Shown: positions 5,688-6,470 of the stretch, piece after piece
Layout of the letters: each line of letters opens with the position of its first letter
Position numbering within the stretch: the stretch's first letter is position 1
From: JAUREX01 sp044356825
GTDB lineage: Bacteria > Pseudomonadota > Alphaproteobacteria > Rhodobacterales > Rhodobacteraceae
Reading direction: 5' to 3'
Assembly: GCA_044356825.1 (NCBI GenBank)
Contig: JBIKVM010000167.1
Coordinates: 1-6,470, forward strand
DNA length: 6,470 nt
Notes under the pieces: model-generated
The model's input: only the letters and a program-made list of their open reading frames with translations
The model's database searches: none
What the model was told of the DNA's origin: nothing
Made by a program: the position numbers and the translations under genes

Positions 5688-6470
5688 TCGCCTGCGGGTT
5701 GGCGGGCGATCCCGCCCCTCCGGGCAGGTTCAGGGGCGGCGCGCAGAAGAAGAATTCATAGACCCCGTCCGCCGCGCAATCCTCGGCCAGTTCCTTGACA
5801 TAGTAGATCTCGCCCATCGCGATCCCGATGGCCGGGATCACGACCCAGTGCCAGGGCTGGTTGGCCTCGGTCGTCTCGTTCGGGCGCACCTCGCAGCCCC
5901 AGGTGTCGGCGCAGATGGCCGCGATATCCTTCTGCCGGATCCAGTAGCAGGTCTCGAAGCCAAGCCCCGGCGCGTCGCCGCCGGCATATCCTGTCCAGTC
6001 ACCGCGCCGCAGGCACGATTCCTGATGCCCCGTCCGGACGATGACGAAATCGCCCTTGCGGATCTCCACCCCCTGCGCGGCGGCGCAGGCGTCGAGGTCG
6101 GCGTTGGTGATCGCATAGCCGAGCGGGAGCATCTCGACCCCCTTCCAGCGCGCGACATCGAGCAGCACCCCACGGCCCACGCAGCGGTCGCGATAGTTCT
6201 CGATCCCGTTCTTGCGCGCGCCCTTGGCATCGACCAGCGTCGCCGGATAGCCATTCCACATCTTGTCATCGAGGAAGATGTGCGCGAGCGCGTCCCACTG
6301 TGTCGAAGCCTGGCAGGGCATGTTGATCGAATCGTCGGCATAGCGCAGATAGGCGCCCACGTCCTGATTGCCCGCCGCCGCGTCCGTGCCGGTCGCGAGC
6401 ATGGTGTGGATGGGGTTCCAGCGTCCGCCGAAGAGGCCCGACTGGATCTTCTGGTCGAGCGCGAGGCCGA
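5680..6470 (-). CDS. Cyclase-family metal-dependent hydrolase (PF04199 type), C-terminal part
   Basis: The last 262 residues of a cyclase/kynurenine-formamidase-like hydrolase; the reading frame is open past the right edge, so the N-terminus is missing. An internal ATG at 6400-6402 is unlikely to be the start, because the upstream frame encodes GLFGGRWNPIHTML, which is conserved in relatives. The metal-binding signature takes the form STQWDALAHIF instead of the HxGTHxDxPxH of kynurenine formamidase, keeping the Asp and second His. The tail YEFFFCAPPLNLPGGAGSPANPQAIK is typical of the longer (about 310-330 residue) subfamily. Relatives hydrolyse cyclic or acyl amides (isatin hydrolase, kynurenine formamidase), but this subfamily has few known substrates. 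It is convergent with the FAD monooxygenase and may open or deacylate a ring product. No signal peptide can be judged because the start is absent. Confidence 0.9.
   Translation of the reverse strand, partial: GLALDQKIQSGLFGGRWNPIHTMLATGTDAAAGNQDVGAYLRYADDSINMPCQASTQWDALAHIFLDDKMWNGYPATLVDAKGARKNGIENYRDRCVGRGVLLDVARWKGVEMLPLGYAITNADLDACAAAQGVEIRKGDFVIVRTGHQESCLRRGDWTGYAGGDAPGLGFETCYWIRQKDIAAICADTWGCEVRPNETTEANQPWHWVVIPAIGIAMGEIYYVKELAEDCAADGVYEFFFCAPPLNLPGGAGSPANPQAIK
5701..5716. other. Short hairpin just past the monooxygenase stop
   Basis: GGCGGG, a four-base CGAT loop, then CCCGCC form a perfect six-base-pair stem starting 13 bases after the monooxygenase stop and inside the 3' end of the cyclase gene. 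No T-tract follows on either strand. It is a weak candidate for a bidirectional pause or termination signal between the convergent genes; a chance GC-rich match is also possible. Confidence 0.2.

Noticed and set aside
1..6470. Mobile element, defence system or CRISPR array
   Set aside because: No transposase, integrase, nuclease, toxin or repeat-spacer pattern is seen; composition is even across the genes.

Overview
This window comes from a GC-rich genome. The high GC content in third codon positions, the AGGAG/GAGG ribosome binding sites and the resemblance of the proteins all suggest an alphaproteobacterium, plausibly of the Rhodobacteraceae type. The lineage is inferred, because no rRNA or marker gene is present. 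All eight genes look intact where they are fully inside the window. I see no tRNA, rRNA, CRISPR array, insertion sequence or prophage gene.

The left half (1-3351) is read on the minus strand. A LysR-type regulator (2398-3351) is followed, after a 104-base gap, by a tightly packed three-gene operon. It encodes a luciferase-like (LLM) flavin-dependent monooxygenase (1190-2293), a PcaD-like alpha/beta hydrolase (393-1193) and a beta-hydroxyacid dehydrogenase of the HIBADH family (1-396, cut by the left edge). Both junctions inside the operon are ATGA stop/start overlaps. Divergent from the regulator is an HpaC-type flavin reductase (3433-3969, plus strand), the expected supplier of reduced flavin to the LLM enzyme. 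The short AT-rich intergenic region carries a TATCA-N7-TGATA dyad that looks like a LysR box.

The right half holds a BauB-like cupin (3972-4388, minus), a class A FAD monooxygenase resembling 2,6-dihydroxypyridine 3-monooxygenase (4491-5687, plus), and a cyclase-family metal hydrolase (5680-6470, minus, cut by the right edge). The gene ends at both convergent junctions almost touch or overlap.

Taken together, the window reads as the core of a LysR-controlled catabolic cluster for a cyclic compound. It has two different flavin monooxygenases, two different hydrolases suited to lactones, enol-lactones or cyclic amides, a dehydrogenase and an accessory cupin. The substrate cannot be read from the sequence. 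The dihydroxypyridine hydroxylase resemblance, together with the cyclase-family hydrolase, favours an N-heterocycle such as a hydroxylated pyridine. A Baeyer-Villiger type route (ketone to lactone to hydroxyacid to oxoacid) fits the three-gene operon equally well. I do not recognise this exact gene combination as a named pathway.
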